A stretch of 64,000 nucleotides of DNA from Amoebidium appalachense (GCA_963693365.1 CAVNZM010000011.1:8432001-8496000), one strand, 5' to 3'; counted from the first letter of the stretch, positions 1 through 14,261 are shown. Notes: generated from the sequence alone by a model not told the origin. A program made the numbers and translations.

Positions 1-36
1 GGAGAGGGGGGGGGAAGAGGGGGACGGGGGGAGGGT

Positions 37-72
<36 letters not shown>

Positions 73-249
73 GACGGTACACCCAATAATGCAAGTTTGC
101 TCATACCTCCCGCCTTGGAATTCTGTGACATGCAATAGATACATAACCATTAAATATATAAATAAAAAATTAAATACACTACCGTGTGGTGCAAGCGAAT
201 CACGGGTCTCAAGTTAAATAATCACACATTTAAAATTTTAAAGTTGCAC

Positions 250-2161
<1,912 letters not shown>

Positions 2162-2233
2162 CCTGGGTTAAAGAAACACGCTGTGTTAATAGCACCCTAA
2201 ACCCTGAAGCTGAATCCTAAACCCAGTCGTGTT

Positions 2234-2283
<50 letters not shown>

Positions 2284-2869
2284 CGTGCGCGCGCATGTGT
2301 ATGTGCGTGTGTGGGGGGGGGGGGGGGGGTATGTGTGTGTGTGTGTGTGCGTGTGTGTGTGTGCGTGCGTGCGTGCGTATGTGCCTATATGTGTGTCTGT
2401 GTATTGTGTGTGTGTTTGTTGACTGATGCGTGTGCGCATAGAGTTATTTGCCCTAATCTACTAAAACCGTGTGAGAGAAGTGTTCCGTGTGTTCGCACGA
2501 ACATCGTGTGCATGTTGTGCACACAAAATGTGTGGTTTGCCTGCTTGAGTACTGTGTGTGCGACACTAACTCCTTTTTATATGTTTCGTCGACAAGAAAT
2601 GCAGCCAGGCTCACACTTCACGCACACCTGTCTGACACAACCCCTGACGCAAACTCAAGGATTCCCCCCTCCTCCTCCTTCCCCCCCCCCCCCCCCCCCC
2701 CTCCGCCTTCCCCCCCCACCCTTCCTCCCACCCATACACACACACACACACACGCACAGACACACACATTCACATACACACACATGCGCGCTCGCGCGTG
2801 CACACACACACACACACACACGCACGCACGCACGCACGGAACGCACGCACGCACGCACGCACGCACACG

Positions 2870-2916
<47 letters not shown>

Positions 2917-3335
2917 ACGCACACACACACACCCTCCGCTGCCCTTGCCACAATTTCTCCAACAACCACACCAGGTCCTGTAAGAACGTACCTCGTTGAT
3001 GTATGACAGTGCAAACCCTCGCCCTCCGTAAAATCCTCGGTATTTCTTGCTGCTAAAGCCTTCTTCGTAGTGCTGGTCGTTCAAGTTCTCCTCCTGCTTT
3101 ATAAAACCAACCCTCGTAATTTCGACTCAGAGTCTGGTAATCAGATCTGTTGTGTCACATCAAGCAAGAGTGGCACTCGGTCCGCAAAAGCTGGCCCTTT
3201 CCACTCCTGAACCTCACTTACACAAAAGCGATATTTTCTTCTCTATTAGCTCATTAAGTTTAGCACATTGACCATACAACAACGACATCGGAGCCACATA
3301 CACAACGGAACAAAAAAAAAAAAAGCACAGCGCCG

Positions 3336-3366
<31 letters not shown>

Positions 3367-3930
3367 GAATTGGAAGTGCAAGGAAGTTGAGGGAATCTAA
3401 GTTGGACCAATCACGAATGCTCTTTTTGCGCAAACTTGCGTACGTGGTGCATTTTGCACCAATCATCCTTCGGCTGCAAGGGAGAGGCTCACGGGGGCGG
3501 CTCACTGGCTACTCACTAGTCATTTTTGCACAGGATGGCTGTGCTTTGGCCTCAGTACCTTTTCGTAAAAAAAATTGGACCATGTTGGAACAGCCCCAAG
3601 TGAATTCACCCAGTTTACCCAACCAATCTCAAAGAGTCTTGATAGCAGAATCATGTAAGGACCAAACTATCTTAATAAGAAAATTCACCAGCTACTAAGA
3701 ATACTGTGCACTTGGTATGAGTGGGCCAGCCAGCTCAACATGTGCGCCAGGCAGATTAAAGAAGAGTGTAGAAGTGCATGGTGCATCCGTACAAATCTAC
3801 TTGGAAAAAACCCACGTGTTGTACAACAAGAGAACAGGAGAGAACATGATGAAGAATATTTAAGATTAGACATGTGCGTTACCAGGGAAAGAACTCGAAA
3901 GAGTGAGTGCACCAGTGTGGATGTGGATGT

Positions 3931-3970
<40 letters not shown>

Positions 3971-4224
3971 GAGAGAGAGGGGGGGGGGGGGAGGGGGGGG
4001 GGGGGGGGGGGGAGGTGAGTGCGTTCGTGGTTGTACGTCTGGGGGGTCGGGATTGGTGGAAAAGTGTGAAGTACAACCCGCGAAAGCAAGAGGAAGGAAC
4101 CTTAACATAACAAACAACACAAGCAGATCCTAAAAAGTAAACAAAAGCAGATCCTAAAAAGTAAAATCGCTGCCCAGAAATTCTTCATTTGTACAACGTT
4201 TCCGAGCTCGCCTTATCACTCGGA
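2162..4224. other. Spacer, mostly low complexity
   Basis: This holds (GT)n (2230-2425), a poly-C/(AC)n block (2680-2935), the orphan exon described separately, and a poly-A pair (3310-3365). A poly-G block at 3936-4013 sits downstream of BTB copy A. The stretch 3.7-4.2 kb resembles 10.74-11.23 kb (shared phrases such as GCCAGCCAGC and the stretch around AAAGAACGTGATGA), so the BTB duplication includes about 500 bp of 3' flank. A 19-bp unit is tandemly repeated at 4122-4140 and 4147-4165. I see no further gene. Confidence 0.6.
2992..3093 (-). CDS. Orphan candidate exon, 34 codons, unrecognised
   Basis: On the minus strand this segment is bounded by a plausible acceptor (TATAAAGCAG) and donor (GAG|GTACGT) and is open for exactly 34 codons. 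It starts [12 protein letters not shown] and continues with [19 protein letters not shown]. The Gly/Tyr/Phe-rich middle resembles low-complexity RNA-binding tails, but I recognise no family. It lies 5' of the HIP1R-like start codon. If read as an upstream exon of that gene, its phase does not fit the ATG exon, so it is either a leader exon or part of an unmodelled gene between 2.2 and 4.2 kb. Confidence is low. Confidence 0.3.
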
Positions 4225-5586
4225 CTAATCCACCCATTTACGTTTTCTCACCATTTCCTGCGCTCTCCGCACCTTGACCACTCCATGCTCCCCCAAAGCC
4301 GCTATGCACGTCCCATTACTAGTAACCACCCTCATCCCCCGTGGCCACCATTCCTTGCTGCTCCATAGTTCCAATTTGGCCCCCCGATTCGCTGCCATGT
4401 TGCGCCCAACGGTACATCTCAGGGTGAAGTGTGTGATACTGTCACCCGTCACGCACGAATTCGACACCGAGAACGTGTCCGGCCCGTGAAACTGAAGTTT
4501 GGCGACCTGGACAAAAAAGACTTCACTGAGTAGCCTGGCAGGGACTTTAACGGCACCCGTCTCATCCCACGATGTATATGAAACCTTGAAATAGTTGCCC
4601 ATGAAGGAAATGTCTCGAAAGATGAAGATAACCATCAGCTGCTTCCTGTCGAGCCAAAAGTCCGACTCTACACTCTCAGACCCGCACGTGCAACTATACC
4701 GGCCCCTTCCTAACCTGCCCTGGAAAACGAAGTATTTGCCTTTCGACTTTTTCACGGCAAACGCTTCCATGCCGTCGCTGTGTTTGAATTCCAGGGGCCC
4801 ATCGGAAACGGGCTCGTCCAGAACTCTCTTCCAAAGCAGAACCCCACTGCCAATGTCATGCGCAGACAGCTGCTTGCCACCCCCACACAACACAATCAAC
4901 CTTTCGCCGCCAACCAGCGAGCACCCATCCAGCTGCTCATTCTTGAACACACAACTTCGCGTGAGTGTTGCGTCCTCTGAGTGGTAAAAAGCCAAAGTAA
5001 ACCCATCTCCGTCCTGATAGCGACCGACGATGTACTCTCCCGATCCATCCAAGCTGAACCCAACGGTTTTGCCGAGCCTACGTTTCTCCATGGGCCAGGA
5101 GTGAATACTCTTTCCAGTAGTTGTATCCCACAAAACGGCCGCATATTCCCCCCCATCGCAGCATGTAACAAGCCGGGTTGCACCTAAACACACACGAGCT
5201 GTGTGTTCTTGCTTGTAATCGCGGCATTCCAGATTCCCCCAAAACAAATCAGCAACAGACGACGCTCGTGGCACCTGCCTCCACGGCAACCCGTAAAATC
5301 GGAACTCCCCTTTGAGCGAAGATAATCAAGAACATGCTCGAACAAAAGGGGCGAGCGAACAATGAGCACAGACCCGTCTTCTTGCGTTTGAATCGCGTGC
5401 CGCCAACTAAACGTACATGGCCGCAAGCATGCTGTCAGGAATGGCGCATAATGTTTGGCGTGTGGTGTGAAAATGGCGGCCCCCCACGTCTAGCACAATG
5501 CGGTCTAGCCGGATTAGCGATCAGCTGACGAACCGCCTCGCGCTCTGCCAGAAAACGCTCCCTGGAGTTGTTGTTTTTTTTTTTTT

Positions 5587-5617
<31 letters not shown>

Positions 5618-6221
5618 GGTGGAGGAAGGGGAGAGGGAGAGAACGGGCAATTTGTTAAAAAAGGCGATATATAAACTAGATTGGGGGAAGAAGGCATGAT
5701 GTAGAATGGGGGATGAGAAATCGTCCCAAGTGACGACAGGAAAGGAACGTTGCAACAAGGATGTAGAAAAAGGGCCTGGCGGTGGGAGGGGTAGGGGGAA
5801 GAAGAGGGGAGGGGGAGGGGGGGGGGGGGGGGGGGGGGGGTCCGGACGGAAGCAAAGAAAGAAACAAGGAGGAGGACGACATGAGAAGAGGAAACACGGA
5901 GGAGTTGTTACCAGAAAGCACATCGTATGAGCGAAGCAAAACAACGAGAAGAACAAGCAGACACGATATACAGAAGGACGCGACAAAGTGCACTTGGCCA
6001 CTGCAGGGGCGGGGAGGGGCGCGGGGTTGGGGGTGGGGACGTACGGTGGGGGGGAAGGGGGGGGGGGGGGGGGGGGGGGGGGGGGAGGGGGGGGGGGGGG
6101 GGGGGGGGGGGGGAGAGATTGAGCGAATAGTAGTAAGTGGGGACAAGACGTAAAGGAAAAGAAGCCGTGCAAGCATGCACGCACACGCGCGGCGCCGATC
6201 CCGCACACACACGTATACACG

Positions 6222-6254
<33 letters not shown>

Positions 6255-6421
6255 CTTTCTTCTGTCAGTTTCAGCTTTTCTGCCTGCACCCGCGCTGCCT
6301 CCTGCTCCAAAGCAACCTCCCTCTCACAAAACTCTCGAGCAATCTCTTGTATGCGCCCAAGCACGTGCGTTGCTTCGGCACCGAGTGCCTCGCTGGCTGT
6401 AAAAAGTTCACGAAAAGTCAT
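4225..6421 (-). pseudogene. BTB/WD-like copy A (KCTD3/SHKBP1-like architecture), frameshifted
   Basis: Exon 1 is 6421-6255: ATG, then a 55-residue helical/coiled-coil segment ending KLKLTEE, with donor AG|GTGTGT. Exon 2 starts at 5561 after CTCCAG and restores REREFLAER-like sequence. It continues into a KCTD-type BTB/T1 domain (IVLDVGGRHFHTTRQTL, then SMLAAMFSGRH, then FEHVLDYLRSKG) and a WD-like propeller with TRLVTCC and LWDTTTGKSI motifs, stopping at 4225. Two lesions break it. One extra base sits near 5506, ahead of the BTB domain. A 49-bp deletion lies at about 5304-5310, between GGGGAG and GGAG repeats. The two lesions together restore the original frame, but a stop lies in the shifted stretch between them. 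In this copy the GGRHF run has four T, the intact state. Confidence 0.8.
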
Positions 6422-6748
6422 GTTGGCCAGGCTCAGCTGATGTGAACAAGAACCGTTACGTTGAACATGTGAGGTGTGTCCATAGACCTATAGCTACAAA
6501 TACAAAAAAAAAGTTTTTATAAAACAACAAAAAAAAAGTAGGAATATAAAACAATAAAAAAAGTAGGAATATGGAGATAAACTAACACGTACTGACGTGT
6601 TGCCGCACGTGCGACGTTTAACATCTACGTCCCTTTTAAGTTTATAAAAATAAAAAAATAAATAAAAAAAAAAAAAAAGGAGACACCGCCTCAGTAGGTG
6701 GTAGGGAGATAAACACATCTCAGTGAACGTTCACATGCACGAGTCAAC
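6422..6748. promoter_or_regulatory. 327-bp divergent spacer between BTB copies A and B
   Basis: The start codons of A (minus) and B (plus) face away from each other across this spacer. Any promoters for the two copies must overlap here. It is A-rich with poly-A runs (6503-6540, 6645-6680) and a cluster of ACGTG-containing words at 6589-6615 (AACACGTACTGACGTGTTGCCGCACGTG), some of them palindromic. No TATA box is convincing. The promoter role is inferred from position only. Confidence 0.4.
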
Positions 6749-7442
6749 ATGACCTCTCGCGAACTTTTTACAGCCAGCAAGGCACTTGGTGCCGAAGCAT
6801 CGGACGTCCTTTGGCGTATACAAGAGGTTGCACACGAGCTGTGTGAGAGGGAGGAGGCTTTGGAGCAGGAGGCGGCTCGGGTGCAGGCAGAAAGGCTGAA
6901 ACTGGAGGAAGACAGGTGTGTGTGTGTGTGTGTCTGTGCGTGTGTGTGTGTGTGTGTGCGCGCGTGTGTATTTGTGTGTGTGTGCGTGCGTGCGTGTGAG
7001 TGTGCGGGCGTGCGCGTGTGCGTGCATGCTTGCACGGTTTTGTTTCTTCTTTGTTTCGTGTACCTGGATGTGCCATTTGCTCTGCAGCCCCCCTCCCCCC
7101 CCCTCCCCCCCCCCTCCCCCCCCCCCCTCCCCTCCCCTCCACCCTTCCCCGCCCTACCCTCCTACCCACTTCCCCGAATGGTCGTGTGTGCTTTATCGCG
7201 TCTTCCTGCATGCCCGTTTCTAATTCTTTTTCTCTTCGTTTTGTCTTGCTTCCATACTGTCTTGAGCTTTCACGTAACCGGCCCCCCCTCCCCCCCCCTT
7301 TCACCCCTCAAAAACCACACCCCACTCCCCTTTCTCCCTCCCTCCCTTACTCGCGTCCTCCCTTCATACATACTGTCACCCTCGTTTCCTCTATTCATCT
7401 TTCCTTCTATTCCTCCCTCCTCATCGCGCACTCTCTTCTTTC

Positions 7443-7482
<40 letters not shown>

Positions 7483-9190
7483 TTCTCTCTCCCACTTCCA
7501 TGCCCTTTATCTTAACCCTTGTCCCATGGTGTTTTTCACGTAACCTCTTTGCACGACTTTCTTAACATTCCCAGTTCCACCTCACACAATCTCCCCCTTC
7601 TAGTTTATTTTTCGGTATTTTAACACAGTCCCACTCTCCCCTCCCCTCCCCCCCCCCCCCCCCCCCCCCTTCGCCACCCACCCACCCATCCCCCCCCCCC
7701 CCCCCTCCCCCCTCCCCCCCCCCCCCCAAAAAAAAAAAAAAAAGAAAAGAAAAAACAGTCTCCAGGTTGCATTTTCTGGCCGAACGCGAGGCTGCCGGTC
7801 AGCTGCTTGCAAACCCGACTGATCGCATTGTCCTGGACGTGGTGGGGCGTCATTTTTCACGCCACACGCCAAACATTATGCTGCTTTCCAAACAGTATGC
7901 TTGCGGCCATGTTCAGTGGGCGGCACGCGATTCAAACGCAAGAAGACGGGTCTGTGCTCATCGATTGCTCGTCCCTTTTGTTCGAGTATGTGCTTGATTA
8001 TCTTCGCACCAAGGGGGAATATCATTCCATGTCCCGACAGATGAAAACCTACAGGCGCGTCTTCAGGAAGAGTTTCGGTTTTACGGGTTGCCGTGAAGCA
8101 GGCGGCGCAGGCATCAGTCGCTGACTTGTTTAGGGGAAGTTTGGAGTGCCGTGAGTACACGCAAGAACACACAGCTCGTGTGTATTTAGGTGAGACGCGT
8201 CTAGTTACTTGCTGTGAGAGGGGGGATTATGCGGCCGTTTTGTGGGATACAACTACTGGAAAGAGTATTTACTCCTGGCCCATAGAAAACTGTGAGTTCG
8301 GCAAAGTCATTGGTTTTCGGATGGATGGAACGGGAGGATACATCGTTGGTCACTATCAGGACGAAGATGGGTTTACGTTAGTTGTATACGACGCCGAGAA
8401 CACAACAATCGCACGGAGTTTCAGGTTTGTGAATGACATGTTGGATGATAACCTTCTGATTGGCGGCGAAGTTGATAGTTTTGTGTGGAAGCGGCACGCG
8501 GCTGTCTGCGCGTCAACATGGACTCTGGGCATGTTCTGTGGGAGAGGGTTCTGGATGAGCCCATTTTAGATGGTCCCTTTGACTTCAAACACAACGAGAA
8601 TTAATATGGACGCGTTTGTCGTGAGAAAGTCGACGGGCAGATACGTTGTTTTCGATGGCATTTCAGGGAGGGACCTGTACGATTGCGCCTGCGGAGAGCC
8701 TCAGGAGGATCCGGAGAGTGCGCGTGCGGATTTTTGGCTCGAAGGGAGGCAGCTTCTAGTTGTTTTCCCACGCCTGCAGGATGGCTTTTCCGGGGTTAGC
8801 TACTACAAGGCGTACTATGCATCCTGGGACGAGACAGGTGCGGTTAAAGTCCCAGCAATGGAACTCAAAGATCTCTTGTTTCTCTGCGTGGCAAGCTTCA
8901 CGGGCCGTATATACCATCTTAACGCAATATGCAAGTTTCCATGGCGAAAGTATCACGTTCTTCACCTTGCGTTGCCCAAATGTTCGCGAAGTGGTGGCGA
9001 GTCGGGGAACTACCCTGGAACTTGGCAATATGGTTGAGTGGCATTTTAGTGGGATGAGCGTGGAGCAAGGCCTCCTAAATGGTGTGCTATTTAGGAGGCC
9101 TTGGCGTGGAGGCTTGTAATGCGACGGGCATAGCGGCTCTGGGGAGGGGCGGAGAGGCGAGGGTTTGGCGTGTAGAGAAAAGGCCACTGG
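6749..9190 (+). pseudogene. BTB/WD-like copy B, heavily decayed
   Basis: Exon 1 (6749-6915) begins [14 protein letters not shown] and keeps the 55-residue helical region, ending GACAG|GTGTGTG. Exon 2 starts at 7766 after CTCCAG and gives LAEREAAGQLLANPTDRIVLDV. The frame then breaks at the five-T run 7853-7857. The BTB reading continues in the next frame (SMLAAMFSGRHAIQTQEDG). Further damage: an altered segment near 8020-8040, TGA at 8094-8096 where the Trp of LPW is expected, frameshifts between about 8470 and 8540, TAA at 8602-8604, and a hairpin insertion at 9058-9110. Homology to copy C still runs to about 9,180. This is a clear pseudogene, inverted relative to A and C. Confidence 0.85.
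9058..9110 (+). mobile_element. 39-bp hairpin insertion with 7-bp direct repeats in BTB copy B
   Basis: A perfect 15-bp inverted repeat (CAAGGCCTCCTAAAT and its complement) with an 8-base loop occupies 9066-9103. The insert is flanked by GCGTGGA at 9058-9064 and 9104-9110. Copy C at the same place has no such sequence: its GGGATGAGGATGGCTGC corresponds to the flanks alone. This has the form of a tiny palindromic element with a target duplication, or of a templated repair insertion. Confidence 0.55.
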
Positions 9191-9530
9191 GGAGGAAATG
9201 TTGATAATTATTATGGGTGGATTGAAGCTCAGACGTGAAAATGGACAGGTTTACAAAAATCTCTGGTTGGCTTTCATTTTGTGCAGCTTCAAGGTGCGAG
9301 CTAATATTAGGACCTAGCTAGGGAACGGTTGTATTCCGGTTAGAATAATTCTCACACTTGGTATTTGGCTGGTCCTTTTCTTACTGGTGTACACGTATTG
9401 TTGTGTGCTTATGTCTGTAGGCACCGAAATCTATGCTTTATATACATGTACAGTTGCTGTTTAGTCGTAAAGACAGCCCCCCCCCCCCCCCCCCCCCCCC
9501 CTGGTACTTTTTGACGCATTCAAACCCCCC

Positions 9531-9572
<42 letters not shown>

Positions 9573-10093
9573 AAAAAAAAAGAATTCGAAAAGAAAAGAA
9601 AAGAAAAGAAAAAAAACATGGTCCGGTGCTGTGCATATTCTTATCTTTTTGAACGGCCGTTATTCATATTCTTAATGGCACGGGACCCCAAGGGGGGAGG
9701 GGACTCCGAGGGGAAGGGGGGCCGGGGGGGAGGGGGAGGGGGGTCCGGAGCGGGCATGAGTACATGCTTATGTATGAAGGATCCAGCAACGTTTACAGGT
9801 CAGTCCGCCATTAAATAAAGAATATCCCAAAATCTGGCCGTGGGCCTAGAAGCTTTAAAATATCGATTTGGCCGCTAATAGTATTCTTATTGGCGGGTAT
9901 TCTTAATGGTGCACGTGGCCATGGACGGCATCTGTAGTACATGCCGCATCGCGCTTGGTATATTGTAACGCCCCTTGTTCAAATTTGTACACATGTTCAA
10001 CTAGCGCTTGTTCAAATTAAAAGCTCCGTTCCTCCCCCCTCGCCCACTTGGGGACACCCCCCCCCCCCCCCTTCCCCTCCCTCCCCCCCCCCC

Positions 10094-10124
<31 letters not shown>

Positions 10125-11229
10125 ACACATCACCCGGGCCCCCCTCCCCCCCCTGAGGCTCCCCCTGGGCCACCGGCCCTTTCCGATGGATCCATATGGA
10201 CCATTAGAGGCCTCTGCCTGCCCAACTCACCCACAAACTATGTGCACAGGCACATCATTTATGTGACGGCACAGTCAGTGACGCACGCGCACACAAACAC
10301 ACAGTGTCACATGTACACACATGTGCGCACACACACCAGGTCCTGCTCACAGGTGCACACGTTTAGTCTCTAGAGCCCCATAATGATTCCTATGACTTAA
10401 AAACATACCATATGTCGAACTAGTGTCGAATCTAGTACTCCTCCCTTTACTGTAGCAATACTAGTATACCATGATTTAAAACTGCACACAGACACACCGT
10501 TAAACCTTCCCCGTCCTCCCCCCCCCCCCCCCCCCCTAGAAGGGAGGACATGCATATGTTGAGAGAATGTGATCACTGCATGAGAGGGGCACATGAATTT
10601 CACTCAGCTTGCCCAAGTTGAACCGACAGGTCTCAAGCGAGTTTTGATATTACAATGGTCTAACCATATTAGGACCAAATATATTATTGTGAAGGTATTT
10701 TAACAAATTAAATACGTACGCATGCTTGGAGCTAGGATATGAGTGAACCAGCCAGCCCAATTTGTGCAAGAGACGGACTTTGAAGTGACCCAATCGATGT
10801 TTTGCCGAAGGGTGTAAACATGTAGATGTGTTAACAGTGGGTGTGGCGCATGTGTTTTACCTGCTACTAGGAAAAAAAATTAAAACAGGTCTTATGCAAA
10901 CCAGAGAAGGAAAGAACGTGATGAGAGCGGGTGCACGGGTGTGGGTATCGATGTTGGTGTGGATGGGGGTGTACATGTGGGTGGGTGCACGTGGGTGGTG
11001 GGTGTGCACGTGTAATCATGTGACAGATGTGAGTGCATGCCCGTCACGGTGATTGTATGCATGTGTGTGTACAAGTGTTTGTGTCTCTGGTGGAAAGGCG
11101 GGTCGGACACAGTGAAGAAGCGTAAGTTACAAACTGGAAATGCAAGAAAAATGCACCTTTCCATTACAACAACCGAGAATCTAATAACTAGAAGTAACGT
11201 TGCGAGTTGAGTCATCCTACCACTCGAAT
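9191..11229. other. Spacer between BTB copies B and C
   Basis: I see no gene here. It contains poly-C followed by poly-A (9476-9620), a G-rich stretch (9690-9755), a poly-C/(AC)n block (10058-10130) and a poly-C run (10516-10536). From about 10,740 it resembles the 3' flank of BTB copy A, including the TGAGTG(A/G)(A/G)CCAGCCAGC phrase and a GTG-rich tract at 10.93-11.05 kb. This marks the left limit of the duplicated unit. Confidence 0.5.
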
Positions 11230-13377
11230 TCAATCCACACGCCTACGCTTTCTCCCCGTTTCCTGCACTCGAGCTCTCCACACGTTTACCACACCACCTA
11301 TCCCCAAAGCCGCCATGCCCGTCGCATTACAAGCAGCCATCCTCATCCCATCAGGCCACAATTCCCTGTTGCTATAAAGTTCCAGTTTGGCCCCTCGACT
11401 TGCTGCCATTTTGCCCCCAGCGGGGCATCTCAAGGTGTAGTGTGTGATACTGTCACCCCGGGCCAACCAGAGTGGATTCCACACCGAGAACGTGTCCGGC
11501 CCGTGAAACTGAAGTTTGGCACCCTGGTCAAAAACGACTTCGTTAAGAACCGTGGCAGGGACTTTAACGGCACCCGTCTCATCCCACGATGTATACCAGG
11601 CATAAAACCAGCAGCTGCGCAAGAGGTTGTCCCGAAGGATGAAGATAACCATCAGCTGCTTCCCGTCGAGCCAAAAGTCCGACTCTACACTCTCAGACCC
11701 GCACGTGCAACTATACAGGACCCTTCCTGACCTGCCCTGGAAAACAGAGTATCTATCTTTCGACGTTTTCACGACAAACGCTTCCATGCCGTCGCTGTGT
11801 TTGAATTCCAAGGGCCCATCTGAAATAGGCTCGTCCAGAACTCTCTCCCAAAGCAAAACCCCACTGCCAATGTCATGGGCAGACAGCTTCGTGCCACTCC
11901 CACACAGCACAACCAACCTCTCACCGCCAATCAGCAAACACCCGTCCAGCTGCTCATTCTTGAACACGAAACTTCGCGTGAGTGTTGCGTCATCTGAGTT
12001 GTATACAACCAACGTAAACCCACCTCCGTCCTGATAGTGACCGACGATGTATTCTCCCGATCCATCCAAGCTGAACCCATTGGCTTTGCCGAGCCTACGT
12101 TTCTCCATGGGCCAGGAGTGAATACTCTTTCCAGTAGTTGTATCCCACAAAACGGCAGCGAATTCCCCCCCGTCGCAGCATGTGACAAGCCGGGTTGCAC
12201 CTAAATACACACGAGCTGTGTGTTCTTGTTTGTACACGCGACATTCCAGATTTCCCCTAAACAAATCGGGAACTGACGACGCTCGTGGCACCTGCCTCCA
12301 CGGCAAACCGTAAAACCGGAACTCCTCCTGAAGTCGCGCCTGTAGGTTTTCATCGGTCGGAAGAAACGGGCTCCCCTTTGAGCGAAGAAAATCAAGAACA
12401 TGCTCGAACAAAAGGGGCGAGCGATCGATAAGCACAGACCCGTCTTCTTGCGTTTGAATCGCATGTCGCCCGCTAAACATGGCCGCAAGCATGCTGTCAG
12501 GAATGGCGCATAATGTCTGGTGTGTGGTGTGAAAAATGACGTCCCCCCACGTCCAACACTATGCGGTCAGTCGGGTTTGCGTTTATATGACGAACCGCCT
12601 TGCACTCCGCCAGAAAAAGCTCCCTGGAGATGTTTTTTTTTTTTTTTTTTTTTTTTTTTGGTGGGGGGGTTGGGGGGGGGGGGGGGGGGGGTTTGGGGGC
12701 GAGGGGGCGGGGGGGGGGGTTTGGGGGGGAGGGTAAGAGGGGAGGGGAGCTGGGGCGGGAGAAGGGGCAATATGTTAAAAGCCGATAAATAAACTAAGTT
12801 GGGGAAGAAGGCATGATGTAGAATTGGGGATGAGAAAATCGTGTCAAGTGGTGACAGGAAAAGAACGATGCAACAAGGGTGAAGGAAAAGGGCTTGGCGA
12901 TGGGAGGGGTGGGCGGAAAGGGGGGGGGAAGGAGGAGGGGGGGGGGGGGGGGGAGGAGGGAGGGGGGAGGGGGGTGGTGGGGGGGGGGGGGGGGGGGGGA
13001 GGGGGGAGACGGAAGGAGAGAGAGCAACGAGGAGGAGGACGAATTGAAAAAAGAAAAAGCAGGGGAGATGTTACCAGCAAGCACACTGCATGAACGAAGC
13101 GAAACAACAAGAAGAACAAGCAGACACGGTATACAGGGGGGCGAGATAAAGTACATCATTGGAGGTGGGGGTGAGGATGGGGGCGTAGGGGGAGGTTACT
13201 GGGCGAATAGTTAAAACAAGGAAAGGAAGCAAAGAAGAAGAAAAACCGTGCAAGTATGCACGCAAGCATGCACGCATGCACACACGCAGACACACACACA
13301 CACACACACGCACGCACACACACACACACACACACGCACGCACGCACGCACGCACGCACGAACGCACATGCACACGC

Positions 13378-13425
<48 letters not shown>

Positions 13426-13590
13426 TTCTTCTGTCAGTTTCAGCTTTTCTGCCTGCACCCGAGCCGCCTCCTGCTCCAAAGCATCCTCCCTTTCACACAA
13501 CTTGCGCGCAATGTCTTGTAGGCGCCCAAGCATGTGCGTTGCTTCGGTCCCTAGTGCCTCGCTGGCTGTAAGAAGTTCGCGCGCAGTCAT
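11230..13590 (-). pseudogene. BTB/WD-like copy C, nearly intact (one frame break in the BTB domain)
   Basis: Exon 1 (13590-13424) encodes MTARELLTASEALGTEATHM and ends KLKLTEE plus AG|GTGTGT. Exon 2 (12623-11230) begins after CTCCAG and reads RELFLAE, NPTDRIVLDVGGRHF. It then breaks at a five-A run on the plus strand (12532-12536), where copy A has four. From SMLAAMFSGRHAIQTQEDG the frame is open for 420 codons. It holds the rest of the KCTD-type BTB/T1 domain (FEHVLDFLRSKG, ARLQEEFRFYGLPW) and a propeller with repeated WD-like strands (LVTCCDGGEFAAVLWDTTT, LSAHDIGSGVLLWERVL), ending RKRRRVD. KCTD3 and SHKBP1 have the same BTB-then-WD order and bind cullin-3 or channels; that role is only inferred here. 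If the extra base is an assembly error, C is the functional copy. Confidence 0.75.
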
Positions 13591-14199
13591 GTTCGCTCGT
13601 GCAGACGCATGAACAGGTGTGTTTTATTGGTAACGTTGCACACGAGAAAGGGGTGACAATGTAAAGGGCAGTTAGTCTACAAAACCGCACCCCTACCGCA
13701 TCTTTTATCGTGATGGAATGAGGCCTCGAATCCCAGAGGAGGGCGCTTGCATGACGTCACGGGCCTCAGGGAGGTGTGTGTGTGTGTGATCATGATCATC
13801 GTGACGTTTGTGTGTGTGTGTGGGGGGGGGGGGGGGGGGGGGGGGGGCAAGTTCATGCATGCATCAGAAGGGAGTGGTTGCCAATGGAAGTATGGACGTG
13901 GATGCATCGATTGCAAAAGACAACTGACACAAATTTGACTTGACTTGGATACAATATTGGACGGAGCCTCCTGTACGTACACATGTACACCCCCCTCCCC
14001 CCCTCCCCCCCCCCTCCCCTCCCCCCCCCCCCCTCCCCCCTCCCCCCTCCGAGGAGGAGGCCCCCGGGGGCCGTGCACCGTACACCGTGCCGCATGCAAG
14101 CATGCGCAAAAAAAAAAAAAAGAAGAAGAAGAAGCGGAAGAAAAACTTCAAGAAGAGGAACAAAGGAAAAAGTGAGCGAGAGAAGCCTTGGGGATCCAT

Positions 14200-14261
<62 letters not shown>

